Translations under genes and position numbers: made by a program
Assembly (NCBI RefSeq): GCF_013002715.1
Contig: NZ_JABENB010000003.1
Location: 124,001-188,000 of the forward strand
Origin: Flexivirga aerilata
Lineage (GTDB): Bacteria; Actinomycetota; Actinomycetes; Actinomycetales; Dermatophilaceae
Direction of reading: 5' to 3'
Length of the DNA stretch: 64,000 nucleotides
The notes under the pieces: generated by a model
The model's database searches: none
What the model saw: the letters and a program-made list of their open reading frames with translations, nothing else
Told to the model about the DNA's origin: nothing
Part shown: in pieces, positions 17,621 to 26,139 of the stretch
Position numbering within the stretch: position 1 is the first letter of the stretch
Layout: each line of letters begins with the position of its first letter

Positions 17621-18055
17621 ATGGGCACCCTGCTCTTCCTCATACCTCTCGTGCTGCTCGCGTGGCTCTTCTGGCAGCAACGCCGCCGGCAGCAGCAGAT
17701 GGCGAAGGCCCAGTCCGAGATCACGATCGGCAGCGAGGTGAGCACCACCTCCGGCCTGCTCGGCACCCTCGTGGCGATGGACGACGAGATCGGCACGATC
17801 GAGGTGTCCCCGGGCGTGCAGCTGCGCTTCGACCGCCGCGCGATCGTGCCCCGCACCCAGTTGCGGCCCGGTGCCACCGGCGCCGCTGTCACGACGGAGC
17901 CGGTGGAGGACCAGCCGGCGGCAGGTCAGGGCACGACCGACCTGAGCAAGACCAACCCGAGCAAGCCCGACCCGAGCAAGCCCGACCTGAGCAAGCCGGA
18001 GGCGTCGCCGAGCGAGCCGGACCGGCGCGACGACAACCCCGAGACGAAGGCGTAA
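17621..18055 (+). CDS. yajC: Preprotein translocase subunit YajC
   Basis: 144-residue single-pass membrane protein of the SecDF-YajC accessory complex. The N-terminal helix is LLFLIPLVLLAWLFW, followed by RRRQQQ and the conserved cytosolic core (about 35-85: ITIGSEVSTTSGLLG, IEVSPGVQLRFDRRAI). The C-terminal tail is long and low in complexity, with four copies of a five-residue unit of the SKPD type (residues about 108-127). It lies directly upstream of secD with a 4-bp gap. Confidence 0.92.
   Translation: MGTLLFLIPLVLLAWLFWQQRRRQQQMAKAQSEITIGSEVSTTSGLLGTLVAMDDEIGTIEVSPGVQLRFDRRAIVPRTQLRPGATGAAVTTEPVEDQPAAGQGTTDLSKTNPSKPDPSKPDLSKPEASPSEPDRRDDNPETKA
17942..18001 (+). repeat. Coding minisatellite in yajC (4 x 15 bp)
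   Basis: Four 15-bp units encode LSKTN, PSKPD, PSKPD and LSKPE in the YajC tail. The two middle units are identical in sequence. Because the unit length is a multiple of three, copy-number changes keep the frame. Confidence 0.8.
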
Positions 18056-18059
18056 CTAG

Positions 18060-20030
18060 GTGGCAACCCGAGCACGTCGTTCCCCGGGCGGGTCACCGCG
18101 CCGGATCCTGGTCATCCTGCTGTTGCTGGTGATCGCGCTGTTCGCCGGGATAGCCGGCACCACCGCCTGGGCCTCACCGAAGGGCAAGTGGACCCCGCTG
18201 CTCGGCCTCGACCTCGAGGGCGGCCGGCAGATCACCCTGCAGCCGATCGTCGGCAAGGATCAGCAGGTCAACAAGGGTCAGGTCAACCAGGCCGTCGACA
18301 TCATCCGCAACCGGGTCAACGGCAACGGCGTCTCCGAGGCGCAGGTCAGCACCCTCGGCAGCAACCTGATCGTCGTCTCGCTGCCGGGCAACCCGAGCGA
18401 AGAGACACTCAACTCCCTCGCGCAGTCCTCGCAGCTGGCGTTCCGCGCGGTCATCACCTCCGAGCCCGTGCAGCAGCCGGCGCCGGCCCCGAGCCCGTCC
18501 GGGAGCGCCACGCCCTCGGGCAGCGCGACCCCGTCCGGCAGTGCCACGCCGTCCGGCAGCGCGACCCGCTCCGGCAGCCAGAGCGCCGCGCCCTCGGGCT
18601 CGGCGTCCTCCGGCGCCAACGACGTGCTCCCGCAGGCTTTCAAGGCCGAGACCAACTCGCCGTCGCCGAGCGCGACGCCGAGCGGCTCGGCGTCGGCCAA
18701 GCCGTCTGCCTCGCCCAGTGGTTCGGCCACCCCGACGCCGCCGGTGCAGCGCCAGCTGCCCGGGGCCGGTCAGCAGCCGACGTCGGCCAGCGACACCGCC
18801 TGGGCCAGCAAGACCGTTGACGACGTCTGGGTCACCAACAACCTGGTGCCGTCCGGCACGACCTACCAGCAGCTCTACGAGAAGTTCCCGTGCACGGCGG
18901 CGGCCGCCAAGGGTGGCCCGAGCCTGGAGCAGTGGCGCGAGGTCGCGGCCCGGGCTCCACTGGACCAGCCGGATGTCATGTGCTCCCAGGACGGTGCCCA
19001 GAAGTACCTGATGGGTCCGTCGGAGGTGTCCGGTCGGGAGCTGACCAACGCGACCTACGGCCAGACCACCAACCAGCAGGGTCAGCAGACCGGCCAGGTC
19101 GCGGTCAACCTGAGCTTCAACGACAAGGGCAAGAGCACCTTCGCCGACGTCACCAAGCGGCTGATGACCTTCCAGCAGAACACGCCGCAGAACACCTTCG
19201 CGATCACCGTCGACGGTCAGGTCATCTCCAGCCCGAGCGTGAACTCGCCGATCACCGACGGCAACGCGCAGATCACCGGCAGCTTCACCAACGCCACCGC
19301 CAAGACACTCGCCAACCAGCTGAAGTTCGGCGCCCTGCCGTTCTCGTTCAAGGAGCTGACCTCCAGCCAGGTCAGCCCCGAGGTCGGCAGTGACCAGTTG
19401 CAGAAGGCGCTCATCGCCGGGCTCATCGGTCTCGCGCTCGTGGTGGTCTACTCACTGCTGCAATACCGCGCACTCGGCTTCGTCACGGTGCTGTCGCTGA
19501 TTGTCGCGGGCGTGCTCAGTTACGGCCTGGTCACCCTGCTCGGCACGACCAGCGGCTTCCGGCTCACGATGGCCGGCGTCACCGGCCTGATCGTGTCGAT
19601 CGGCATCACCGCCGACAGCTTCATCGTCTACTTCGAACGCGTCCGCGACGAGGTCAGATCCGGCAGACCGCTGCGCGCCGCGGTCGAGACCGGTTGGAAC
19701 CGCGCCCGGCGCACGATCATCATCTCGGACGCGGTCAACTTCCTCGCCTCCGCCGTGCTCTACGTGCTCAGCGAGGACAACGTGAAGGCGTTCGCCTTCA
19801 CCCTCGGCCTGTCGACAATCGTCGACCTCGTGGTCGTCATGATGTTCACCCACCCGGTGCTCACCCTGCTGGCCCGCACCACGTTCTTCGGCGGCGGCCA
19901 CAAGTGGTCCGGCTTCGACCCGGATCGCCTCGGCGCCCGTGGTGTGACGTATGCCGGGCGCGGCCGCGTCACCATCGCCGACCGGAAGGCGGCGGCCGGC
20001 ACGGCCGCCGCTCAGGGAGGAAACGCCTGA
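18060..20030 (+). CDS. secD: Protein translocase subunit SecD
   Basis: 656-residue polytopic membrane protein that uses the proton gradient to help preproteins leave the SecYEG channel. TM1 is about 19-38; the first extracytoplasmic region includes LLGLDLEGGRQITLQP (motif D1), then TM2-TM6 follow in the C-terminal third (for example ALIAGLIGLALVVVYSLLQY, and ITADSFIVYFERVRDE). Residues about 140-240 are an inserted Ser/Thr/Pro/Gly/Ala-rich stretch with PSGSAT repeats, which makes it longer than typical. GTG start, 4 bp after yajC; the stop overlaps the secF ATG. Confidence 0.94.
   Translation: MATRARRSPGGSPRRILVILLLLVIALFAGIAGTTAWASPKGKWTPLLGLDLEGGRQITLQPIVGKDQQVNKGQVNQAVDIIRNRVNGNGVSEAQVSTLGSNLIVVSLPGNPSEETLNSLAQSSQLAFRAVITSEPVQQPAPAPSPSGSATPSGSATPSGSATPSGSATRSGSQSAAPSGSASSGANDVLPQAFKAETNSPSPSATPSGSASAKPSASPSGSATPTPPVQRQLPGAGQQPTSASDTAWASKTVDDVWVTNNLVPSGTTYQQLYEKFPCTAAAAKGGPSLEQWREVAARAPLDQPDVMCSQDGAQKYLMGPSEVSGRELTNATYGQTTNQQGQQTGQVAVNLSFNDKGKSTFADVTKRLMTFQQNTPQNTFAITVDGQVISSPSVNSPITDGNAQITGSFTNATAKTLANQLKFGALPFSFKELTSSQVSPEVGSDQLQKALIAGLIGLALVVVYSLLQYRALGFVTVLSLIVAGVLSYGLVTLLGTTSGFRLTMAGVTGLIVSIGITADSFIVYFERVRDEVRSGRPLRAAVETGWNRARRTIIISDAVNFLASAVLYVLSEDNVKAFAFTLGLSTIVDLVVVMMFTHPVLTLLARTTFFGGGHKWSGFDPDRLGARGVTYAGRGRVTIADRKAAAGTAAAQGGNA
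18495..18566 (+). repeat. Coding minisatellite in secD (4 x 18 bp)
   Basis: Four in-frame 18-bp units each encode PSGSAT (residues 146-169), followed by the diverged RSGSQS. They lie in the extracytoplasmic linker between the P1 base and head regions. Units differ only at third codon positions. Confidence 0.85.
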
Positions 20031-21181
20031 TGCCCAGCTTCGCCCAGTTCGGTAACGACCTCTACACCGGTCGCCGGCAGATCGACTTCATCGGCCGGCG
20101 CCGCACCTGGTACCTCATCACCGCCGTGCTGCTGGTCATCGCCGCCGTCGGGCTCTTCGGCCGCGGGCTCAACTTCAGCCTGGAGTTCGAGGGCGGCTCG
20201 CAGGTGCAGGTCGCCAAGGTGAGCAACACCAGCAACTTCGACGCGCGTGCGCACGACGCCATACGCAGCGCCGTCGGCAACGCCGACAACCTGCAGGTGA
20301 CCAAGGCCGGCCCGAGCACGATCAAGGTCGAGACCAAGAAGCTCGGCAACGGCTCGTCGGCCGACACCGACAAGGTGGCGACCGCGCTCGCCAAGGAGTT
20401 CAACACCAAGGACTCCGACGTCACCACGCAGTTCATCGGGCCGTCGTGGGGTGACACCGTCACCAAGAAGGCCATCCAGGCGCTGATCGTCTTCCTGCTG
20501 CTGCTCGCGCTGTTGCTCGCGATCTACTTCCGCACCTGGACGATGGCGGCGGCCGCGCTGGTCGCGCTGGTGCACGACCTGTTCTTCACCGTCGGCATCT
20601 ACGCGCTCACCGGCATCGAGATCTCGCCGGCGACGATGATCGGCTTCCTCACCATCCTCGGCTACTCGATCTACGACACCGTCGTGGTGTTCGACAAGGT
20701 CCGCGAGAACACCGACGAGGCGATCAAGACCGGCAACCGCACCTACGCCCAGGCGGCCAACTACGCGGTCAACCAGACGCTGGTGCGGTCGATCAACACC
20801 TCGGTGGTGGCGCTGCTGCCGATCACCGCGATCCTGGTCGTCGGCATCTTCCTGCTCGGCCCGGGGACGCTGCTCGACCTGGCGCTGGCGCTGTTCTTCG
20901 GCATCGCGGTCGGCACCTACTCCTCGATCTTCATCGCGACCCCGCTGCTGGTGTCGCTGCGGCACCGTGAGTCGTCGATCAAGGAGCTGGACAAGCGGGC
21001 GCACGCCTTCCAGTCCAGCCAGGCGAGCGTGCTGGAGAAGTCCGGCACGACCGAGCACACCCCCGGCGAATCCGCTTCCGGCGTGGTCGAACCCGAGCGT
21101 GCGAAGGCCGCGGCCGCCGCGCTGGCGACCAAGACCCGGCGCCGGGAGATCCACCCGCTCGCCAAACGCGACGAGGACTGA
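20030..21181 (+). CDS. secF: Protein translocase subunit SecF
   Basis: 383 residues. TM1 is about 27-46, followed by the LEFEGGSQVQV motif and a periplasmic domain, then five further helices with the family motif GYSIYDTVVVFDKVRENT and LVRSINTS. With SecD it forms the proton-driven SecDF complex. The C-terminal about 70 residues are a hydrophilic actinobacterial tail ending KRDED. The ATG overlaps the secD stop by one base (TGATG). Confidence 0.95.
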   Translation: MPSFAQFGNDLYTGRRQIDFIGRRRTWYLITAVLLVIAAVGLFGRGLNFSLEFEGGSQVQVAKVSNTSNFDARAHDAIRSAVGNADNLQVTKAGPSTIKVETKKLGNGSSADTDKVATALAKEFNTKDSDVTTQFIGPSWGDTVTKKAIQALIVFLLLLALLLAIYFRTWTMAAAALVALVHDLFFTVGIYALTGIEISPATMIGFLTILGYSIYDTVVVFDKVRENTDEAIKTGNRTYAQAANYAVNQTLVRSINTSVVALLPITAILVVGIFLLGPGTLLDLALALFFGIAVGTYSSIFIATPLLVSLRHRESSIKELDKRAHAFQSSQASVLEKSGTTEHTPGESASGVVEPERAKAAAAALATKTRRREIHPLAKRDED

Positions 21182-21189
21182 GGCAGCAC

Positions 21190-21714
21190 GTGGCCACAGC
21201 CGCCGAGGTGCTTGGCACCCACACCCGCGAGGTGCCCGACTTCCCGACGCCGGGAGTCGTCTTCAAGGACCTGAGCCCGCTCTTTCGCGACCCGGAGGCG
21301 TTCGCCACGGTGCTGGCCGACATCGGCGACCGGTGGCGCGGCAAGGTCGACGTCGTCGCCGGCATCGAGGCGCGCGGCTTCATCATCGGCGCACCGCTGG
21401 CGCAGGCGATGGGCGTCGGGTTCGTGCCGATCCGCAAGGCCGGCAAGCTGCCGGGGGAGACGCACACCCGCTCCTACGACCTGGAGTACGGCGAGGCGAC
21501 CATCGAGGTCGCGGCCGATGCGTTCGTGCCCGGCTGCACGGTGCTGCTCGTCGACGACGTGCTGGCGACCGGCGGAACCGCCGCCGCAGCAGCGGAACTC
21601 ATCGAGCGGGCCGGTGCGCGGGTGACCGCGCTGGAGGTGCTGCTGGAGCTGTCGTTCCTGCACGGCCGGGAGAGGTTGCCCGGGCGTGAGCTGCACGCCA
21701 TACAGGTCGACTGA
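21190..21714 (+). CDS. apt: Adenine phosphoribosyltransferase
   Basis: 174-residue purine-salvage enzyme that makes AMP from adenine and PRPP. The PRPP-binding loop VLLVDDVLATGGTA is clear, as are DFPTPGVVFKDLSPL near the N-terminus and the GIEARGFI loop. The GTG at 21190 gives the usual length. It sits between secF and rel, a conserved order in actinobacteria, 8 bp after secF, so it is likely co-transcribed with the Sec genes. Confidence 0.94.
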   Translation: MATAAEVLGTHTREVPDFPTPGVVFKDLSPLFRDPEAFATVLADIGDRWRGKVDVVAGIEARGFIIGAPLAQAMGVGFVPIRKAGKLPGETHTRSYDLEYGEATIEVAADAFVPGCTVLLVDDVLATGGTAAAAAELIERAGARVTALEVLLELSFLHGRERLPGRELHAIQVD

Positions 21715-21745
21715 CGGGGTGCCACGGCGGCCCGGCCGCCGCGAC

Positions 21746-21751
21746 TAGACT
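21746..21751 (+). promoter_or_regulatory. -10 box of rel (leaderless start)
   Basis: TAGACT (TANNNT) ends exactly 6 bp before the rel ATG. No ribosome site precedes the ATG, so a leaderless transcript separate from apt is expected. Confidence 0.55.
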
Positions 21752-21757
21752 CGGTGC

Positions 21758-24079
21758 ATGAGTCAGGACGAACGCGTCGGCGGGGCAAGCTCTTCGGCCT
21801 CCCGGGTGCGGGCCAGACTCGTCCGGTTCGGGGCGCCGCGCCCGGCCACCAACCGTGAGCTGGAGCCGCTGCTCGCCACCGTGCGGGCCACCCACCCGAA
21901 GGCCGATCTCGGCATCATCGACCGCGCCTACACGGTCGCCGAGGAGGCGCATCGCGGGCAGTTGCGCAAGAGCGGCGACCCCTACATCACCCACCCGCTC
22001 GCGGTGGCGACCATCCTCGCCGAGCTCGGCATGACGCCGCCGACGCTCGCCGCGGCCCTGCTGCACGACACCGTGGAGGACACGTCATACGGCCTGGCGC
22101 AGTTGCGGCAGGAGTTCGGCGACGAGATCGCGATGCTGGTCGACGGCGTCACCAAGCTCGACAAGGTGACCTACGGCGACGCCGCCCAGGCCGAGACCGT
22201 CCGCAAGATGGTCATCGCGATGGCCCGCGACATCCGGGTGCTGGTGATCAAGCTCGCCGACCGGCTGCACAACGCCCGCACCTGGCGCTACGTGTCGGCC
22301 GAGTCCGCGCAGCGCAAGGCCACCGAGACGCTCGAGATCTACGCGCCGCTCGCGCACCGGCTCGGCATGAACACCATCAAGTGGGAGCTGGAGGACCTGT
22401 CCTTCGCGACCCTCTATCCCAAGGTGTATGACGAGATCGCCCGCCTGGTCGCCGACCGTGCGCCGGCCCGCGAGGAGTATCTGCGGCAGGTGCGCGAGCA
22501 GGTCACCGCCGACCTGCGCGCGGCGAAGATCAAGGCGACGGTCACCGGCCGGCCGAAGCACTACTACTCCGTCTACCAGAAGATGATCGTCCGCGGCCGC
22601 GACTTCGAGGACATCTACGACCTGGTGGCGGTGCGGGTGCTGGTGGAGTCGGTGCGCGACTGCTACGCGGTGCTCGGCACCCTGCACACGCGATGGAGCC
22701 CGCTGCCCGGGCGGTTCAAGGACTACATCGCGATGCCGAAGTTCAACATGTACCAGTCGCTGCACACGACGGTCATCGGTCCCGGCGGCAAGCCGGTGGA
22801 GATCCAGATCCGCACCTTCGCGATGCACCGCCGCGCCGAATACGGTGTCGCGGCGCACTGGAAGTACAAGGAGGACGCCAAGAAGGTCGCCGGCGACACC
22901 GGCAGCGACGCCGGGCCGGTCAACGACATGTCCTGGCTGCGGCAGCTGCTGGACTGGCAGCGCGAGACCGCCGACCCGGGGGAGTTCCTGGAGTCCCTGC
23001 GCTTCGACGTCGGCTCGCGCGAGGTCTACGTCTTCACCCCCAAGGGCTCGGTCATCGGTCTGCCGGCGGGGTCGACGCCGGTCGACTTCGCCTACGCGGT
23101 GCACACCGAGGTCGGGCACCACACGATCGGCGGCCGGGTCAACGGCCGCCTGGTGCCGCTGGAGTCGCCGCTGGAGAACGGCGACGTCGTCGAGATCCTC
23201 ACCTCGAAGGCCGACGGCGCCGGGCCGAGCCGCGATTGGCTGACCTTCGTCAAGAGCCCGCGCGCCCGCAACAAGATCCGCCAGTGGTTCTCCAAGGAGC
23301 GCCGCGAGGAGGCGATCGAGAACGGCAAGGACGCCCTCGCCCGCACGATCCGCAAGAAGGGCATGGGCATCCAGCGGCTGATGTCGCACGAGACCCTGAC
23401 GTCGGTCGCCGAGCAGCTGAAGTATCGCGACATCGACGCCTTGTATGCCGCCGTCGGCGACGGCCACGTGTCGCCGGAACACGTTGTCAAACAACTGGTT
23501 TCGATGCTCGGCGGCGAGGACGGCACGACCGAGGACCTCGCCGAGGCGACCAACCCGATGGGCCGCAACCGGCGCGCGTCGGCGAGCGATCCCGGCGTCA
23601 CCGTGGTCGGCACCGACGACGTGTGGGTCAAGCTCGCGCGGTGCTGCACCCCGGTGCCCGGCGACGACATCATCGGCTTCGTGACGACCGGCAACGGCGT
23701 GTCGGTGCACCGCCGTGACTGCACCAACGCCGAGCAGCTGCTGGCCCAGCCCGAGCGGCTGCTCAACGTCGCGTGGGCGCCGTCGGCGGCATCGGTCTTC
23801 CTGGTGCAGCTGCAAGTCGAGGCGCTGGACCGCAACGCGCTGCTCTCCGATGTGACCCGGGTGCTGTCCGAGCAGCACGTCAACATCCTCTCGGCGTCGG
23901 TGCAGACCACCCGCAACCGGGTGGCTATCTCGAAGTTCACCTTCGAGATGGGCGACCCCAGCCACCTCGACCACGTGATCAAGGCGGTCCGCAAGATCGA
24001 CGGCGTCTTCGACGTCTACCGGATCACCGGCTCCGGTCACCGCCGCGACGAGCCGCAGCGCGCCGCCGCCGACAACTGA
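21758..24079 (+). CDS. rel: Bifunctional (p)ppGpp synthetase/hydrolase Rel
   Basis: 773-residue long RelA-SpoT homologue that makes and degrades the stringent-response alarmone. The HD hydrolase domain has His-Asp at about 103-104 (LLHDTVEDT). The synthetase domain includes [13 protein letters not shown] and ARTWRYVS upstream; the TGS domain begins [19 protein letters not shown]; a ribosome-inter-subunit/zinc-finger-like stretch has [17 protein letters not shown]; and the C-terminal ACT domain ends [10 protein letters not shown]. All catalytic parts are intact, so a bifunctional enzyme is expected, as usual for actinobacteria. Confidence 0.96.
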   Translation: MSQDERVGGASSSASRVRARLVRFGAPRPATNRELEPLLATVRATHPKADLGIIDRAYTVAEEAHRGQLRKSGDPYITHPLAVATILAELGMTPPTLAAALLHDTVEDTSYGLAQLRQEFGDEIAMLVDGVTKLDKVTYGDAAQAETVRKMVIAMARDIRVLVIKLADRLHNARTWRYVSAESAQRKATETLEIYAPLAHRLGMNTIKWELEDLSFATLYPKVYDEIARLVADRAPAREEYLRQVREQVTADLRAAKIKATVTGRPKHYYSVYQKMIVRGRDFEDIYDLVAVRVLVESVRDCYAVLGTLHTRWSPLPGRFKDYIAMPKFNMYQSLHTTVIGPGGKPVEIQIRTFAMHRRAEYGVAAHWKYKEDAKKVAGDTGSDAGPVNDMSWLRQLLDWQRETADPGEFLESLRFDVGSREVYVFTPKGSVIGLPAGSTPVDFAYAVHTEVGHHTIGGRVNGRLVPLESPLENGDVVEILTSKADGAGPSRDWLTFVKSPRARNKIRQWFSKERREEAIENGKDALARTIRKKGMGIQRLMSHETLTSVAEQLKYRDIDALYAAVGDGHVSPEHVVKQLVSMLGGEDGTTEDLAEATNPMGRNRRASASDPGVTVVGTDDVWVKLARCCTPVPGDDIIGFVTTGNGVSVHRRDCTNAEQLLAQPERLLNVAWAPSAASVFLVQLQVEALDRNALLSDVTRVLSEQHVNILSASVQTTRNRVAISKFTFEMGDPSHLDHVIKAVRKIDGVFDVYRITGSGHRRDEPQRAAADN

Positions 24080-24084
24080 GCAGG

Positions 24085-24102
24085 CCCGCGCGTGGTCGCG
24101 GG
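24085..24102 (+). terminator. Possible rel terminator
   Basis: CCCGCG-CGTGGT-CGCGGG hairpin starts 6 bp after the rel stop and is followed by TGTGTGTG rather than a T-tract. The stem is short (6 bp), so the call is weak. Confidence 0.35.
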
Positions 24103-24125
24103 TGTGTGTGGGCGCGTGCAGCCGC

Positions 24126-24325
24126 GCGTGCAGAAGTCGCGACGGTTGCGCCGTACGCACGCGAATCCGGCTGGGGGCGTGCAGAAGTCGCGACGGTCGC
24201 GCCGTACGCACGCGCAACCGGCGGGCAGCCGCTGGTCTCGTAAGCGACCGTGATGTCAGCCGCACTCCCGCTTACGAGATGCGCTCCGGCGGGCAGAAGT
24301 CGCGACGGTTGCGCCGTACGCACGC
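24126..24325. repeat. Triplicate 33-bp intergenic repeat plus hairpin after rel
   Basis: Three copies of a roughly 33-bp unit containing GCAGAAGTCGCGACGG and CGCCGTACGCACGC lie at about 24126-24162, 24177-24213 and 24293-24325. Copies differ at very few positions, and the third is followed by a shorter inverted piece (CTTCTGCGGGCG). Between copies two and three is an 11-bp perfect hairpin TCTCGTAAGCG (24236-24246) / CGCTTACGAGA (24269-24279). This fills the 297-bp gap between rel and the next gene; no gene is seen in it. Confidence 0.75.
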
Positions 24326-24376
24326 CTGTGGACAACTTCTGCGGGCGTATGACGCGCCGGTGCATCCTCTGGAGGC

Positions 24377-24805
24377 ATGACAACTTCGTTCAAGGGCAAG
24401 CCGATTCGCACGGACGCCGACCTGCTGGCCAGGTGGCAGGAGCTGATGGGGGAGGGCGGTTTCGGCCGGCGCAGTCTCTGGCTGATCTTCCTCAACGCGC
24501 GCGGTAGACAGGCCGATCTGGTGATGCCGGTCGACGAGGTCCCGATACGACCCGACCCGCAGGAGGTCGCGGGGATCGCCCGGTTCATCGGGATGATGCG
24601 CGACGAGGTGGGTGTCGCCGAGGTGCCGTTGCTGCTGTCGCGGCCGGGCCCGTCGAAGATCACCGAGAGCGACCGCCGGTGGGCGATCGCCCTCACGGAT
24701 GCGATGCGCGACCTGCGCCCGCGCTGGCCGATCCACCTCGCGACCAAGGACCGCGTGCAGGTCTTCGCGCCGGACGACCTCGTCGCGCTCGACCCGGGCG
24801 CGTGA
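24377..24805 (+). CDS. Conserved hypothetical protein
   Basis: 142 residues with no signal peptide, membrane helix or catalytic motif that I recognise. The sequence has balanced codon use and folds plausibly (RTDADLLARWQELMGEGG, then RRSLWLIFLNARG and SDRRWAIALTDAMRDLRPRWP). It resembles small actinobacterial proteins of unknown function. GGAGG lies only 2 bp before the ATG, which is closer than normal, so the true start may be a few codons later. Convergent with the M18 peptidase, 11 bp apart. Confidence 0.65.
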   Translation: MTTSFKGKPIRTDADLLARWQELMGEGGFGRRSLWLIFLNARGRQADLVMPVDEVPIRPDPQEVAGIARFIGMMRDEVGVAEVPLLLSRPGPSKITESDRRWAIALTDAMRDLRPRWPIHLATKDRVQVFAPDDLVALDPGA

Positions 24806-24816
24806 CCCCGAACCGG

Positions 24817-26139
24817 TCAGGCGGGGGCGAGGAACGCGGTGAGCGCGTCGGCGTACATCCGCTGGTCGTCGGTGCCGACGAGTTCACGCACCGAGTGCAT
24901 CGACAGCGTCGGCGCGCCGAAGTCCACCGTGGTGACGCCGGTGAGCGCCGAGGTGATCGGGCCGACCGTCGACCCGGACGGCAGGTCCGAGCGCACCACG
25001 AAACTCTGCATCGGCACCCCCGCCTGCTCGCAGGCCAGTGAAAACGCTGCAGCACCAACCGAATCCGTGGCGTAGCGCAGATTGTTGTTCACCTTGAGCA
25101 CCGGGCCGCCGTTCATCGCGATGCGGTGCTGCGGCTCGTGCCGGTCGGCATAGTTGGGGTGGGTCGCGTGCGCCATGTCGCCCGACGCCACCACGCTCCC
25201 GGCCAGCGCGCGATGCAGGTCCTCGCGGTCGCCGCCGAGCTGGCGGGTGATCCGCTCCAGCACCGTCATCAGGAACGCCGACTGTGCGCCGCGCTCGGAC
25301 ACCGAGCCGATCTCCTCGTGGTCGAAGAGCGCGAGCACCTGGGTGGCCGGGTCGCCCGGGCCGTCGTCGGTGGCCCGGATCAGCGCGCGAGTGCCGGCAT
25401 ACGACGTGGCGAGATTGTCCATCCGCGCCCCGGCGATGAGTTCTCCGTCGCGGCCGAACAACGCGGCCGGCTGCAGATCGAAGGTCATGGCGTCCCAGGC
25501 GACGACGTCCTGCGCCGGGACGTCGAGCAGGCCGGCGACGAAGGCCCGGAAGTCGCCAGGAGCGTCGCCGATGCCCCAGTGCGGCACCAGGTGCTGCTGG
25601 GGGTTGAACTGCTCCCCGTCGCGCGCCGACCGGTCCAGATGTATGGCGAGCCGGGAGATCCGCAGGATCGGGTCATCGGCCACGAAGAGACGTTCCTCGG
25701 TCCCCGACGCGCCGCGCACCGCGGCGCGGCCGGCCACGCCCAGGTCACGGTCCAGCCAGCTCGGCGCGATGAGCCCGCCGTAGGGCTCCACGCCGAGCAG
25801 CTGCCAGCCGGCGCGGGTCAGGTCCGGCTGCGGCTTGATCCGGAAGTTGGGGGAGTCGGTGTGCGCGCCGACCACCCGCAGGCGCGTGGCCGGGCCGTCG
25901 GCGTGCTCGGTCGACCAGGCGATCAGCGAACCTGCGCGCACCACGAACCAGCGCCCGGGCTCTGCCGGCCACTCGTCGCGTTCGGCGAGTGCGGTGAAGC
26001 CGGCCGCCGTCAGTTGCCTGGCGGTCTCGGCGCAGGCGTGGAAGGGCGTCGGGCTGGCGCCGAGGTAGTCGACCAGTCCTGCGGCGACCGACGTGGCAGC
26101 GTCCTGGTCGGTGTGGGCGGCGTCCGGAGCGGGCACCAT
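24817..26139 (-). CDS. pepB: M18 family aminopeptidase
   Basis: 440-residue dinuclear-zinc aminopeptidase of the M18 (aspartyl aminopeptidase/ApeB) family. Metal and catalytic segments are VVGAHTDSPN, ALFDHEEIGS (Glu pair), GDMAHATHPNYADRHEP and APTLSMHSVRE near the end. It would remove N-terminal residues, often acidic ones, from peptides in the cytosol. The ATG at 26139 overlaps the stop of the DUF349 gene (ATGA), so it is the last gene of a three-gene left-facing operon. The symbol is family-level. Confidence 0.88.
   Translation of the reverse strand: MVPAPDAAHTDQDAATSVAAGLVDYLGASPTPFHACAETARQLTAAGFTALAERDEWPAEPGRWFVVRAGSLIAWSTEHADGPATRLRVVGAHTDSPNFRIKPQPDLTRAGWQLLGVEPYGGLIAPSWLDRDLGVAGRAAVRGASGTEERLFVADDPILRISRLAIHLDRSARDGEQFNPQQHLVPHWGIGDAPGDFRAFVAGLLDVPAQDVVAWDAMTFDLQPAALFGRDGELIAGARMDNLATSYAGTRALIRATDDGPGDPATQVLALFDHEEIGSVSERGAQSAFLMTVLERITRQLGGDREDLHRALAGSVVASGDMAHATHPNYADRHEPQHRIAMNGGPVLKVNNNLRYATDSVGAAAFSLACEQAGVPMQSFVVRSDLPSGSTVGPITSALTGVTTVDFGAPTLSMHSVRELVGTDDQRMYADALTAFLAPA

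Noticed and set aside
24126..24325. CRISPR array after rel
   Set aside because: Only three units with unequal gaps (about 14 and 80 bp), one of them holding a hairpin, and no cas genes nearby.
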